Shown here: one piece after another, positions 35,452 to 44,739 of the stretch
How the letters are laid out: every line of letters starts with the position of its first letter
Position numbering within the stretch: position 1 is the first letter of the stretch
Notes under the pieces: generated by a model
What the model saw: only the letters and a program-made list of their open reading frames with translations
Told to the model about the DNA's origin: nothing
Database searches by the model: none
Position numbers and translations under genes: made by a program
NCBI RefSeq assembly: GCF_007421925.1
Contig: NZ_QMDX01000001.1
Coordinates: 20,533-84,532 of the forward strand
Direction of reading: 5' to 3'
DNA: 64,000 bases
DNA from: Haloglomus irregulare
GTDB taxonomy: Archaea > Halobacteriota > Halobacteria > Halobacteriales > Haloarculaceae

Positions 35452-36738
35452 ATGGAGCTAGACGACCATGCCGAGGAGCTCGCCTCCGACCTCGGCGTCG
35501 ACAGAGCGGAGGTCCTCGAGGATCTCGAGCGGTTGGTACAGTACAGCGTGCCGGTGGACGAGGCCAGGAGCTCGCTCCGGCGGAAGTACGGCGGCGACGG
35601 GGGCGGCAGCGAGCCGACCGCCACCGACATCGCCGACGTGACCCCGGACTCGGGCAACGTCACCGTCACCGGACGCGTCCTCACCGTGGGCAAGCGGTCC
35701 ATCCGCTACGACGGCGAGGACCAGGTCATCCGCGAGGGCGAGCTGGCCGACGGGACCGGCGTCATCGACTTCACCGCGTGGCAGGAGTTCGGCCTCGCAG
35801 AGGGCGACATCGTCCGCGCGGGCAACGCCGGCGTCCGCGAGTGGGAGGGCGAGGCCGAGCTCAACCTCGGGGAGTCGACCACGCTCGCGTTCGAGGACGA
35901 GCCGCTCGACGTGCCGTACGAGGTCGGCGGCGACCGTGCCCTCGCGGACCTCGCCCCCGGCGACCGCGGGCGCAACGTCGATGTCCGGGTGATGGAGGTC
36001 GAGTCGAAGGTCATCGACGGCCGCGATGGGGAGACGGAGATCCTCAGCGGCGTGCTGGCCGACGAGTCGACCCGGCTCCCGTTCACGGACTGGGACCCGC
36101 ACCCCGAACTGCAGGAGGGCGGCTCCGTCCGCATCGAGGACGTCTACGTCCGCGAGTTCCGCGGCGTCCCGTCGGTGAACGTCTCGGAGTTCTCGCTGGT
36201 CGCCCCGCTGGACCGCGAGGTGGCCGCCAACGAGGAGGCCCGGCGGCTCCCCATCGGCGAGGCCGTCGACGGGGGCGGCGCGTTCGACGTCGAACTCGTC
36301 GGCAACGTCATCGAGGTCCGGGACGGTTCCGGTCTCATCCAGCGCTGTCCCGACTGTGGGCGCGTGGTCCAGAACGGTCAGTGTCGCTCGCACGGCCAGG
36401 TCGACGCCGAGGACGACATGCGGGTGAAGGCCATCCTCGACGACGGCACCGGGACGGCGACGGCGGTGCTGGACCGGGAGATGACCGAGGCGATCTACGG
36501 CGGCACGCTGGAGGACGCGCTGGAGGCCGCCCGCGACGCGATGGACCGGGAGGTCGTGGCCGAGGACATCGCGGCGGACCTCGTCGGCCGGGAGTTCCGG
36601 GTGCGGGGGACGCTCTCCGTCGACGAGTACGGCGCGAACCTGGACGCCACGGCGTTCGAGGCCGTCGACGACGACCCCACCGAGCGGGCGCGCGCACTGT
36701 TGCAGTCCGCCGCCGGCGAGCCGGGTGGTGAGGCGTGA
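35452..36738 (+). CDS. rpa1: Single-stranded DNA-binding protein, RPA1 family
   Basis: 428 residues with several OB folds and a zinc finger CPDCGRVVQNGQCRSHG near residue 300. The N-terminal helical MELDDHAEELASDLGVD and VTVTGRVLTVGKRSI fit haloarchaeal RPA1. It coats single-stranded DNA in replication and repair. The operon with rpap1 and a phosphoesterase matches the RPA-associated arrangement known from Haloferax volcanii. Confidence 0.9.
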   Translation: MELDDHAEELASDLGVDRAEVLEDLERLVQYSVPVDEARSSLRRKYGGDGGGSEPTATDIADVTPDSGNVTVTGRVLTVGKRSIRYDGEDQVIREGELADGTGVIDFTAWQEFGLAEGDIVRAGNAGVREWEGEAELNLGESTTLAFEDEPLDVPYEVGGDRALADLAPGDRGRNVDVRVMEVESKVIDGRDGETEILSGVLADESTRLPFTDWDPHPELQEGGSVRIEDVYVREFRGVPSVNVSEFSLVAPLDREVAANEEARRLPIGEAVDGGGAFDVELVGNVIEVRDGSGLIQRCPDCGRVVQNGQCRSHGQVDAEDDMRVKAILDDGTGTATAVLDREMTEAIYGGTLEDALEAARDAMDREVVAEDIAADLVGREFRVRGTLSVDEYGANLDATAFEAVDDDPTERARALLQSAAGEPGGEA

Positions 36739-38285
36739 GCACCGACGGCGACGACGGCGACAGCGGCCCGGGCACGCGGGAGGTCGCCTACCGGCTGTTC
36801 GCCGCCGAGTTCGACGACTGCGACTTCCAGTTCTCCGAGAGCGACGAGGAGCGCGCCCCCAACTTCGTCATCACGCCGACCGGCGGCCGGGTCAACCGGC
36901 TGTTCCTCGTCGGCGTCCTCACCGAACTCGAGCAGGTAAACGAGTCGATGCTGCGGGCGCGCATCGTGGACCCGACGGGCGCGTTCGTGGTGTACGCCGG
37001 GCAGTACCAGCCCGAGGCGCTCTCCTTCCTCGAGCGGACGGACCCACCGGCGTTCCTCGCCGTGACCGGGAAAGCCCGGACCTACCAGCCCGACGACACC
37101 GACGTGGTCTACTCCTCCGTCCGCCCGGAGAGCATCAGCGAGGTCGACGCCGGGACCCGGGACCGGTGGGTCGTCGCGACCGCCGAGCAGACACTCGACC
37201 GGGTCGGCACGATGGCCGCGGCCATCGAGAGGGGGCTGTCCGGTGTGCGTCTCCGCGAGCACCTCGAGTCCGAGGGGGTCGACCCCGCCCTCGCGCAGGG
37301 GGTTACGCTCGCCCGCGATCATTACGGGACGACGCCCGCGTACCTCGGCGCGCTGCGGGACCTCGCGCTGGACGCGACCCGCGTCGTCGCCGACGAGCGC
37401 GACGAGGCCGGCACGCTGGACCTCGCACCCGACGAGGGGGGACCGGCTGATCTGGACGCGCTGCAGGCCGCCGGCCCGGCGGTCGCCGGGACGGCCGACG
37501 GCTCGGCCGGGGCCACGACCGCCGGCGAGACGGCGGAGGCGGCGACCGAGGACGTGTCCGTCGAGGCGACGACTGGGACGGAGGACACCGGGGCAGAGCC
37601 GACCGGTGCCGCCGAGTCCCCGTCGACCACCACCGACGTCTCCAGCGCCGTGGACTCCGACGCGAGCACGGAGTCGGATACGAACCCGACGAGCGAGGCG
37701 GCCGGCGCGGCGGAGTCGGCCGCCGAGGCGCCGATGACCGGGGAACCGTCGGAGCCGGCGACCGCCGAAGCGAGCGGTGAGGTCGGGGGCACCACCGCCG
37801 AGACGGCGGCAGCGCCCACCGAGGGGTCAGGCGACGACCTCGGCGAGTTCGAGCCCGGCGAGTTCGACGAGGACCCCGAGGCGGACCCGCTCGGCGACGA
37901 CGTCCGCGAGCAGGTCGAGGAGGAGTACGGCACGGAGTTCTCGACCGGGACCGAGGTGGAGCCCGAACCCGACCTCGAACCGGAGGCCGAGGAGGCCGAC
38001 GAGACGGCCGGATCCGGAGGCGAGACCGAGCCGGAACCCGCCGAGTCGACGGAGGCGGTCGACGAGGGGGACGAGCCCGCGGACGAGGACGTGGACCTCT
38101 CCGAGGCCGTGATGGACGCGATGCGGGCGCTCGATGAGGGGGACGGGGCCCCGACCGACGCCGTCGTCGAGCGCGTGGTCGACCGCACGGGCGCGACGCC
38201 CGACGCGGTCGACGGGGCCGTCCAGGACGCGCTGATGGGCGGACAGTGCTACGAGCCCGAGGACGGCCGGCTCAAGCCCATCTGA
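36735..38285 (+). CDS. rpap1: RPA-associated protein (COG3390 type)
   Basis: 516 residues. The N-terminal 170 residues form an OB-like domain (REVAYRLFAAEF, FVITPTGGRVNRLFLVG, DPTGAFVVYAGQYQPEAL) typical of RPA-associated proteins. Residues about 245-445 are low-complexity Thr/Glu/Ala linker, and the last 60 are a winged-helix-like domain (DLSEAVMDAMRALDEGDG). It starts with GTG overlapping the rpa1 stop. It is expected to bind RPA1. Confidence 0.87.
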   Translation: MSTDGDDGDSGPGTREVAYRLFAAEFDDCDFQFSESDEERAPNFVITPTGGRVNRLFLVGVLTELEQVNESMLRARIVDPTGAFVVYAGQYQPEALSFLERTDPPAFLAVTGKARTYQPDDTDVVYSSVRPESISEVDAGTRDRWVVATAEQTLDRVGTMAAAIERGLSGVRLREHLESEGVDPALAQGVTLARDHYGTTPAYLGALRDLALDATRVVADERDEAGTLDLAPDEGGPADLDALQAAGPAVAGTADGSAGATTAGETAEAATEDVSVEATTGTEDTGAEPTGAAESPSTTTDVSSAVDSDASTESDTNPTSEAAGAAESAAEAPMTGEPSEPATAEASGEVGGTTAETAAAPTEGSGDDLGEFEPGEFDEDPEADPLGDDVREQVEEEYGTEFSTGTEVEPEPDLEPEAEEADETAGSGGETEPEPAESTEAVDEGDEPADEDVDLSEAVMDAMRALDEGDGAPTDAVVERVVDRTGATPDAVDGAVQDALMGGQCYEPEDGRLKPI

Positions 38286-38288
38286 CCG

Positions 38289-39095
38289 GTGGCGCGTGAT
38301 CCGTCAGGCGGGCGGCCGAGTGTCGAACCGCTCCCCGGCGAGCCGGCGGCCGTCGCCGACACCGGCGCCGGACGTGTCCTGGTGCTGGCCGACTACCACG
38401 CCGGGCTGGAGGTTGCGCTCCGGCGCGACGGCGTCGAACTCGGCAACCGGGCCGACGACCGCCGCGAGGCCGCCCTCCGCCTCCTGGCCGAGAGCGGCGC
38501 GGACCGCGTCGTCCTGCTCGGCGACGTGGCCAACGCCATCGGCGACCCCGGCGAGACCGAGCGCCGGGAGCTGGACGAACTGTTCGACGCGCTGACAGAG
38601 CGCGTCCCCGTGACGGTGACCCCGGGCAATCACGACGGCGGACTCGCCGACGTCGTCGCGGCGCTCGGCCACGACGAGGGGCCCAACCCCGTGACCGTCA
38701 GCAACGCCGCCGGCACCCGCATCGGCGGCGTCGGCTTCGCGCACGGGCACACCTGGCCCGCGCCCGCGGTGGTCGAGGCGCCCGTCGTCTGCACCGCCCA
38801 CGAGCATCCCGTCGTCCGGCTGGAGGACGAGGTCGGCGGCCACCGCGCCGAGCGCGCGTGGCTTCGCGGGCGACTCGCCCCGGGCCCGTTCGAGGGCCAC
38901 GCCGGTGACGCCGGCATCGAGCCGCCGACGGTCGACGGCGACCTCGTCGTCTTTCCGGCGTTCAACGACCTCACCGGCGGGACCTGGGTCAACGAGGAGC
39001 AGGAGTTCCTCTCGCCGTTCCTCCCCGGCGGGCTCGCCGACGGGGAGGCGTACCTGCTCGACGGAACCCGGCTCGGGGCCTACCGGTCGGTCTGA
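38289..39095 (+). CDS. rpe: Calcineurin-like metallophosphoesterase
   Basis: 268 residues. Metallophosphatase motifs are visible as ADYHAGLE (DxH), VLLGDVAN (GDxxN variant), GNHDGG and GHTWP, with GDLVVFPAFNDLTGG at the end. It starts 3 nt after rpap1, the third gene of the RPA operon, so a nucleic-acid phosphoesterase role is plausible though not established. Confidence 0.87.
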   Translation: MARDPSGGRPSVEPLPGEPAAVADTGAGRVLVLADYHAGLEVALRRDGVELGNRADDRREAALRLLAESGADRVVLLGDVANAIGDPGETERRELDELFDALTERVPVTVTPGNHDGGLADVVAALGHDEGPNPVTVSNAAGTRIGGVGFAHGHTWPAPAVVEAPVVCTAHEHPVVRLEDEVGGHRAERAWLRGRLAPGPFEGHAGDAGIEPPTVDGDLVVFPAFNDLTGGTWVNEEQEFLSPFLPGGLADGEAYLLDGTRLGAYRSV

Positions 39096-39249
39096 GCCAC
39101 TATCGCCGTGGTATCACTCTTGTAGGCCGTTCCGGCCATGAGAACCACGACTATCCCGGGTATCCGTATCGGGCGGTCCACCGTCGCGCAGTCCGGGGGT
39201 CGGGAATCGGGGACGTGGAGTTAACCCGGGGGGCCGCGTTCGCGGAGCC

Positions 39250-39801
39250 GTGCCCGTATCCGTCCCTATCCAGGGTTCCATCGTCAGTACCGCGGTGAAC
39301 GAGTTCGTCGACGGGGTGGCGACGGCCCTGCCGGACCTGCTGACCGGGCTGGTGTTCCTCGCCATCGCGGCGGTGCTGGTCAAGGTCATGATGGCGGTCG
39401 TCCGGTTCGCGCTGCGGCGCAGCGTCCCCGAGTCACAGGCGGTCTACCGCCAGTTCGTCGCCACCATCGTGTTCGCCGTCCTCTGTTTCGGCGTCGCGCT
39501 CAGCTTCCTCTCCATCGTCGGCCTCCCGGCTATCGCCGCGTCGCTCGGCACCGCCACCGGCTTCCTCGCGCTGGGTGTCTCCTACGCGCTCTCGGAGATG
39601 CTGGCCGACGCCGTCGCCGGGGTCGACCTGCTGCGCGACCCCGACTTCGCGCCGGGCGACCGCGTCGACGTGGGCGGTACCGTGGGCGAGGTCAAGCGGA
39701 TCGAGCTCCGGAAGACCCGCATCACCATCGGTGGGGACACGATGGTCCGGGGCAACGCGGAGATCGAGAAGAAGTGGACGAAACTGGACGACGTGGACTG
39801 A
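39250..39801 (+). CDS. Small MscS-like membrane protein
   Basis: 183 residues, about four helices. The last helix GTATGFLALGVSYALSEMLADAVAGVDL followed by DPDFAPGDRVDVGGTVGEVKRIELRKTRI is the pore helix and upper beta domain of MscS channels. The large C-terminal domain is missing, unlike the channel at 29937. Start is GTG. Convergent with the LysE gene, stops 1 nt apart. Confidence 0.82.
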   Translation: MPVSVPIQGSIVSTAVNEFVDGVATALPDLLTGLVFLAIAAVLVKVMMAVVRFALRRSVPESQAVYRQFVATIVFAVLCFGVALSFLSIVGLPAIAASLGTATGFLALGVSYALSEMLADAVAGVDLLRDPDFAPGDRVDVGGTVGEVKRIELRKTRITIGGDTMVRGNAEIEKKWTKLDDVD

Positions 39802-39802
39802 G

Positions 39803-40450
39803 TCAGAGTACGCCGAGCAGGGCCAACTCGACACCGAAGCCAGCGAGGACGAGCCCCGAGAGTGCCCGGAGGCCGCCGGCGACACGCGGCCGGCCCGTCA
39901 GGAGCGCGCGGGCCCGGTGGGTCGAGAGCGCCACGGCGCCGAGGTAGGTCATCGTGAGGACGGCGTACCAGCCCCCGTGGACGGCGAGGTCGGCCGCCGC
40001 GGGCCCGGCGAACTGCGGGAGGAAGGCCAGGAAGAACACCGCTACCTTCGGGTTGAGCACGTTCACCGCGACCCCCTCGAGGTAGGCGGGGACGGCGCCC
40101 GTGGACTCCCCGTCACGGGCGGCGTCGGGTCGGTCGGCGACGACGGCCTCGGGGCCACGGGCGGCGAGCCGCCAGAGCGTGTGGGCGCCGAGCGCGAGGA
40201 GGTAGGCGGCCCCGACGTAGCGGAGCAGGTCGTAGGCCGCTGGCGAGGCCCGGAGCAGGGCCGCCAGCCCCAGCACCACGCCGGCGGTGTGGACCAGGAT
40301 ACCCGTGGTGACCCCCGCGGCCGCCGCCAGCCCGACCCGCCGGCGGGCGCCGCCGAGCCCGCGGTCGAGGACGTAGAACGTGTCCGGCCCCGGCGCGAGC
40401 ACGAGGGCCCCGGCGGCGAGCAGGAAGGCGGTCGGCGGCCCGGCTGTCAT
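39803..40450 (-). CDS. LysE/RhtB-family exporter
   Basis: 215 residues, six helices. ALVLAPGPDTFYVLDRGLGGARR matches the N-terminal PGPD motif, then GVTTGILVHT and LRYVGAAYLLALG; NPKVAVFFLAFLPQF is the second signature. It exports amino acids or related small molecules. ATG 40450 gives the family length; upstream frame has no homology. Confidence 0.88.
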   Translation of the reverse strand: MTAGPPTAFLLAAGALVLAPGPDTFYVLDRGLGGARRRVGLAAAAGVTTGILVHTAGVVLGLAALLRASPAAYDLLRYVGAAYLLALGAHTLWRLAARGPEAVVADRPDAARDGESTGAVPAYLEGVAVNVLNPKVAVFFLAFLPQFAGPAAADLAVHGGWYAVLTMTYLGAVALSTHRARALLTGRPRVAGGLRALSGLVLAGFGVELALLGVL

Positions 40451-40543
40451 CGGTCCGGCTGCGGCCGCCGCGGTCAAAGCCCTGTCGTCCCCCGTCACGG
40501 GGACACCCGCAGCCATATATCGGAGCCGCGTGTGATTCCGCGT

Positions 40544-41338
40544 ATGCCCACGCACGAACACGTCACGGTGACCCACGCGGCCGACGGCGCGGTCGGGCGG
40601 CTCACGTTCGACCGCCCGGAGCGGAACAACTCGATGAACCGGCAAGCGGCCGACGAGCTGCACGGGGCCGCCATCGACCTCGTGGAGGACGAGACGGTCC
40701 GCTGTATCGTCCTGACGGGGACCGAGGGAGCGTTCAACACCGGCGCCGACCTGACGATGCTCTCGGGCGATGGGACGGACGCGGCGATCATCCGGCGGGT
40801 GGCGGGCGATCTGCACGGGCTGGTGAGCCAGCTCGCCCGGGCGCCGAAGCCGGTCGTCTGCGGGGTCAACGGCGTCGCGGCCGGCGGCGGCGTCGGGCCG
40901 GCACTCTGTGGTGACATCGTCATCGCGACGGAGTCCGCACGCTTCGAGTTCGCCTACCCCCGTATCGGCCTCTCGGCCGATGGGGGCTCCTCGTACTTCC
41001 TGCCGCGACTGGTTGGGCTCCGCGAGGCCCAGCGTATCGCCTTCCGGGACGAGCCGATCGACGCGGCCGAGGCCGTCGACCTGGGGCTGGCGACCGAGAC
41101 GGTCGGGGACGACGAGTTCGAGGCGCGCCTGGCCGAGGAGGCCGCCCGGCTGGCAGAGGGGCCGACGCTCGCCCATGCGGCGACGAAGGGGCTGCTGCGC
41201 GGCTCGTTCGACCGGTCGCTGAACGAACAGCTCGCGACGGAGGCCGAGACCATCGCCGAACTCACCGCGAGCGAGGACTTCGCCCGCGGGCTGGAGTCGT
41301 TCATGGGGGAGGGCGACGCGGAGTTCGAGGGGGCGTAG
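40544..41338 (+). CDS. Crotonase-fold hydratase/isomerase (PaaG-like)
   Basis: 264 residues, crotonase fold. Unlike the copy at 15002, the first catalytic Glu site is VAAGGGVGPALCGD with no Glu, and the second site has Asp146 in RIGLSADGGSSYFLPRL, the pattern of PaaG-type isomerases rather than of hydratases. CATATAT centred at 40517 is 27 nt upstream of the ATG. It may act in aromatic or unsaturated acyl-CoA degradation. Confidence 0.87.
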   Translation: MPTHEHVTVTHAADGAVGRLTFDRPERNNSMNRQAADELHGAAIDLVEDETVRCIVLTGTEGAFNTGADLTMLSGDGTDAAIIRRVAGDLHGLVSQLARAPKPVVCGVNGVAAGGGVGPALCGDIVIATESARFEFAYPRIGLSADGGSSYFLPRLVGLREAQRIAFRDEPIDAAEAVDLGLATETVGDDEFEARLAEEAARLAEGPTLAHAATKGLLRGSFDRSLNEQLATEAETIAELTASEDFARGLESFMGEGDAEFEGA

Positions 41339-41360
41339 CTCGTCGGGCCGGCCCTGCAGC

Positions 41361-42773
41361 TCAGTCGTCTGCCGGCACGCCCGACGCGCCGGTCGGGCGG
41401 CTCTCGACGAGCGCCAGTCCCGCCAGGCCGGCGGCCGCGAACGCGAGCGTGCTGGCGAGGGCGAACGCCGCGGGGTAGCCCGCCAGCGTCGCGACGCCGC
41501 CGACGAGCGTCGGGCCGACGACGCCGCCGAGCCCCTTCGCGGTCGAGCGAAGCCCCATCAGCTCGGACTCCCGGCCGGCGGGGGCCACGTCCCCGATGAA
41601 GGCGACGGCGCCGGTCGTCATCGCGGAGAAGGAGACCCCGAGGACGAACAGCGCCCCGCCGGCGGCGAGGACGCGGGCGAGGCCGGTCCCGAGCCAGGTG
41701 GGGCCGGCGACGCCGAGGACGCCCACGGTGGCCCCCGGGACGGTCGCGGCGGCCGTGAGGACGGCGAACGCGCCGCTCCCGGTCATCCCGGCGACGATGA
41801 GCGGCTTCCGGCCGACCCGGTCGGCAGCGACGCCGAGCAGGTACATCGCCGCCACCTGTGTCCCGTGGTTGACGGCCAGCAGTGCACCCATGACGGCCTC
41901 CGCGACGCCGACGATGTCGACGAGATACGGGGCCATCAGCGCCATCACGCCGAGGACGGTGACGTTCCGCACCGCGAGCGCGACGTAGAGCCAGCGCAGC
42001 CCGTTCGTCCGGTAGTGGCCGCGGTCGCCGGCCGCCGGGAACAGCCGGGCGCGGACCTCGCGGGCGAGTTCCGTCCGCGTCGGTCGGTCGTCGGCATCGG
42101 CCGGGCCCGCACCGCCGTCGGCCACGACCGCGCCCTCGGTCCCGCCGGGCGGGCCCGGGTCGACGAGCGCGGCGGCGGCGACCGTCGAGACCGCCGACAG
42201 TCCGGCGACAACGAGGTAGAGCTCCGGCCGGGCCACGGCCCCGAGGAGAATGCCGGCGGCGAACTGCCCGCCGGCGAACCCGCCAGACCGAGCGGAGTTG
42301 AACGTCCCCAGCGACCGGCCGCGGCCGGATTCGCCGCCGCGCTCGCTGGCGATGGCGAGCGCGACCGGGGCGAACCCGGCGGCGAAGACGGCGTACAGCC
42401 CGCGCAGGCCGACCGGGAGCCAGACGCCGTCGGCGACCGCCAGGGGCGCGGCCGCCAGCGTCGCGAGGGTCCCCGTGACGATCATCACCGCGCGGCCACG
42501 ACCCGTCACGTCCGCGACCGCACCCCAGACCGGGGAGGCGAGCATCAGCCCGGCGAAGTAGGCGGTCGCGACGGCGCTCACCGCCAGCGGCGAGCCCTCG
42601 CGCCCGACGTAGACGGCCATCGCGGTCCCCATCAGGACGCCGCCGCCGAAGCGCGAGACCGCGGCCGTCGCGAGCAGCAGCCACTGGGAACGGTCCGACC
42701 GGAACACGTCCCCGCGGAGGTGAGCGCGGGACTTGAGCGCCGCGGTTCCCCCTCGGACGAGGGGGTCGGACAC
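41361..42773 (-). CDS. MFS transporter
   Basis: 470 residues, 12 helices. Loop 2-3 carries a degenerate MFS motif (SPVWGAVADVTGRGRAVMI) and loop 8-9 repeats it as GVAADRVGRKPLIVAG. A charged central loop of about 60 residues separates the halves. It looks like a drug or sugar efflux member; the substrate is unknown. Divergent from the Usp gene at 42818. Confidence 0.87.
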   Translation of the reverse strand: MSDPLVRGGTAALKSRAHLRGDVFRSDRSQWLLLATAAVSRFGGGVLMGTAMAVYVGREGSPLAVSAVATAYFAGLMLASPVWGAVADVTGRGRAVMIVTGTLATLAAAPLAVADGVWLPVGLRGLYAVFAAGFAPVALAIASERGGESGRGRSLGTFNSARSGGFAGGQFAAGILLGAVARPELYLVVAGLSAVSTVAAAALVDPGPPGGTEGAVVADGGAGPADADDRPTRTELAREVRARLFPAAGDRGHYRTNGLRWLYVALAVRNVTVLGVMALMAPYLVDIVGVAEAVMGALLAVNHGTQVAAMYLLGVAADRVGRKPLIVAGMTGSGAFAVLTAAATVPGATVGVLGVAGPTWLGTGLARVLAAGGALFVLGVSFSAMTTGAVAFIGDVAPAGRESELMGLRSTAKGLGGVVGPTLVGGVATLAGYPAAFALASTLAFAAAGLAGLALVESRPTGASGVPADD

Positions 42774-42817
42774 CGCCGACCGGTGGGTTCAGGCCCTCGG
42801 AGCGCCCACCGTGGCCC

Positions 42818-43234
42818 ATGCACTACCTCGTCGCGACCGCGTCGGTCCACACGACGGCGGCGGCCTGTGACTACCTCGAGAACCGGCTGGACGGCCCCGC
42901 GGCCGACACCGTCACCCTCCTCACGGTCACGGCCCCGGACGGGCGCGATGCCGGCGATGCGGTGGGCCGGGACGCCGACGACGCAGCGAACGTCGCGCGC
43001 GCTCGCCTCGTCGGCGGCGCGACGGTCGAGACGGCCACGCGCGGCGGCGACCCCGCGGCGTCGGTGTTGGAGACCGTCGACGACCTCGCCCCGGACGTGC
43101 TGGTGCTCGGCCCGCGGTCCGGCGCGCCCGGCGCCACGGCCGACCTCGGGTCGACAGCCCGGTCGGTACTGGCCCGCTCGCCCGTCCCCGCGGTCGTCGT
43201 CCCTCTGGACGCGCTCGAATCGGACCCCGCGTGA
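42818..43234 (+). CDS. Universal stress protein-like, first of pair
   Basis: 138 residues. MHYLVATASVHTTAAACDYLENRLD and LETVDDLAPDVLVLGPRSGAPGATADLGSTARSVL match a small Usp fold with the GxxS/T-type nucleotide loop near the end. It pairs with a shorter copy 73 nt downstream, which starts with the same pattern, so the two are tandem paralogues. Confidence 0.82.
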   Translation: MHYLVATASVHTTAAACDYLENRLDGPAADTVTLLTVTAPDGRDAGDAVGRDADDAANVARARLVGGATVETATRGGDPAASVLETVDDLAPDVLVLGPRSGAPGATADLGSTARSVLARSPVPAVVVPLDALESDPA

Positions 43235-43307
43235 CGGCGCCGGACCACGACCGGCCGTGGTGGAGCGTCACATACGTTTATCCGGGTGCCGTCGAAGTGG
43301 CCGATGG

Positions 43308-43673
43308 ATGACCCGGTACCTCGTGGCGACCGCGACCACCGAGACGACGGCGGCCGCGGCCGACTATCTGGCACCGAAGCTGGACGCGGACGACGAGGTG
43401 TACGTGCTGACCGTCGAGGAGGAAGGGGTCGACGTCGACCGGGCGGCGCTCTCGGACGCACAGGAACGGTTCGCCGGCATCGCGACGGTCCGGACGGTCC
43501 GACGCGAGGGCTCGCCCGCCCCGGAGATCCTCGCCTTCGTCCGCGAGCACGACATCGACGAGGTCATCATCGGGCCGCGTCGCGGGGGTGGGGAGGGGTT
43601 CGGCACCATCGGCACGACGACCCGGACCGTGCTCAACAACGTCGAGGGACCGGTGTTCGTCGTGCCGAAGTAG
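43308..43673 (+). CDS. Universal stress protein-like, second of pair
   Basis: 121 residues. MTRYLVATATTETTAAAADYL and IIGPRRGGGEGFGTIGTTTRTVLNNVEGPVFVVPK form a typical Usp C-terminal nucleotide-binding part. An overlapping ATG at 43304 is in another frame. ACGTTTATCC near 43277 is a promoter candidate. Paralogue of 42818. Confidence 0.83.
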   Translation: MTRYLVATATTETTAAAADYLAPKLDADDEVYVLTVEEEGVDVDRAALSDAQERFAGIATVRTVRREGSPAPEILAFVREHDIDEVIIGPRRGGGEGFGTIGTTTRTVLNNVEGPVFVVPK

Positions 43674-43691
43674 CGGCGGCGGCCGCGGGCG

Positions 43692-44060
43692 TCAGTCCTC
43701 CAGGGGCTCGATGAGCTCGACCACGTGGCCGTCGGGGTCCTTCACGAACGCCGTCCGGGCGCCGGCGGCGGGCTGGTCGCTCGGCTCCTGGACGACGCCG
43801 TGGTGGTCGACCTCGGCGAACGCCGCGTCCACGTCCTCGACCCCGACGGCGAGGTGGTCCCAGAGGTCGCCCGCGGTGTCGGGCTCGACCCCCTCGGTCT
43901 CCGAGAGCTGGAGTTCGACGCCGTCCTCGTCGGCCACGTACAGGTTGGTCGTGTCGCCGCTCTCGAACCCCCAGCTCTCCTCGAAGCCGAGGTTCGTCTC
44001 GTACCACTCGACCGCGCGCTCGGCGTCGGTCACGTTCAGGCAGGTGTGAAGTATCGCCAT
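43692..44060 (-). CDS. VOC-family glyoxalase-like protein
   Basis: 122 residues with two beta-alpha-beta-beta-beta units. LHTCLNVTDAERAVEWYETNLGFEE and HLAVGVEDVDAAFAEV, then TAFVKDPDGHVVELIEPLED, give the metal ligands His, Glu, His and Glu expected of lactoylglutathione lyase-like VOC enzymes. A GSH-independent dioxygenase or dehalogenase is also possible. Confidence 0.86.
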   Translation of the reverse strand: MAILHTCLNVTDAERAVEWYETNLGFEESWGFESGDTTNLYVADEDGVELQLSETEGVEPDTAGDLWDHLAVGVEDVDAAFAEVDHHGVVQEPSDQPAAGARTAFVKDPDGHVVELIEPLED

Positions 44061-44168
44061 CACCGAAGCCGGTGGGCGGCGCGGGCAAATCCGTGTCGGT
44101 CGGGCCCTCGGGTCCCGGCGGCGTCCGATGTCGGAGGAGCCAAGCCGCTCACCCGCCAACCGCGGCGT

Positions 44169-44639
44169 ATGTACTGGCGAGCGGTCGTCGCCGGCGTCGC
44201 GTGGGGCGTGGGCTATCTCGCCTGCTGCTACCTGCTGCCGTCGCTGGAGGCCGTCGGTGTCGTCGCGGTGCCGCTCGCGCTCGGGGCGGGTCCGCTCGCG
44301 GGCGCGGCCGCCGGCCGCCTGTCGCCCGGCGGGCCCGCCGAGAGCACCCGCTACGGACTGGCCGCGGGCGCGCTGACGGGACTGGTGTTCGTGGCGGCGT
44401 TCTGGCATATCGTCTCCGTCGCCCGATTCAACACCGTCACGCCGCTGGGCCGTGGCGGCGCCTTCTACGCCGCGAAACTGACGTTCGCGTACAGCGCCGG
44501 CGACGTCTCCCTCATCGCGCGGTACCCCGGCCGGGCCGCGGGCGCCCTTGCACTCGCGGGCGGGACGGCGATCGCGTTGTTGGGGAGTTACGCGGGCTAC
44601 GCCGCGGATAGACGAGACAGAACCCAGTTCATCGAATAA
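44169..44639 (+). CDS. Small membrane protein, hypothetical
   Basis: 156 residues, four hydrophobic segments (AVVAGVAWGVGYLACCYLL, VVAVPLALGAGPLAGAA, GLAAGALTGLVFVAAFWHI, AGALALAGGTAIALLGSYAGY). No family motif recognised. Divergent from the VOC gene by 108 nt. Confidence 0.68.
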   Translation: MYWRAVVAGVAWGVGYLACCYLLPSLEAVGVVAVPLALGAGPLAGAAAGRLSPGGPAESTRYGLAAGALTGLVFVAAFWHIVSVARFNTVTPLGRGGAFYAAKLTFAYSAGDVSLIARYPGRAAGALALAGGTAIALLGSYAGYAADRRDRTQFIE

Positions 44640-44739
44640 CACCGCAATTTCCAGCAGAAAAACCTTCATTTCCGAGATGATAGCGTGCCGGCACGGCGGG
44701 GGAAGGGAGGAGAGTGTTACCCATCGGTCGGACCTCGGG

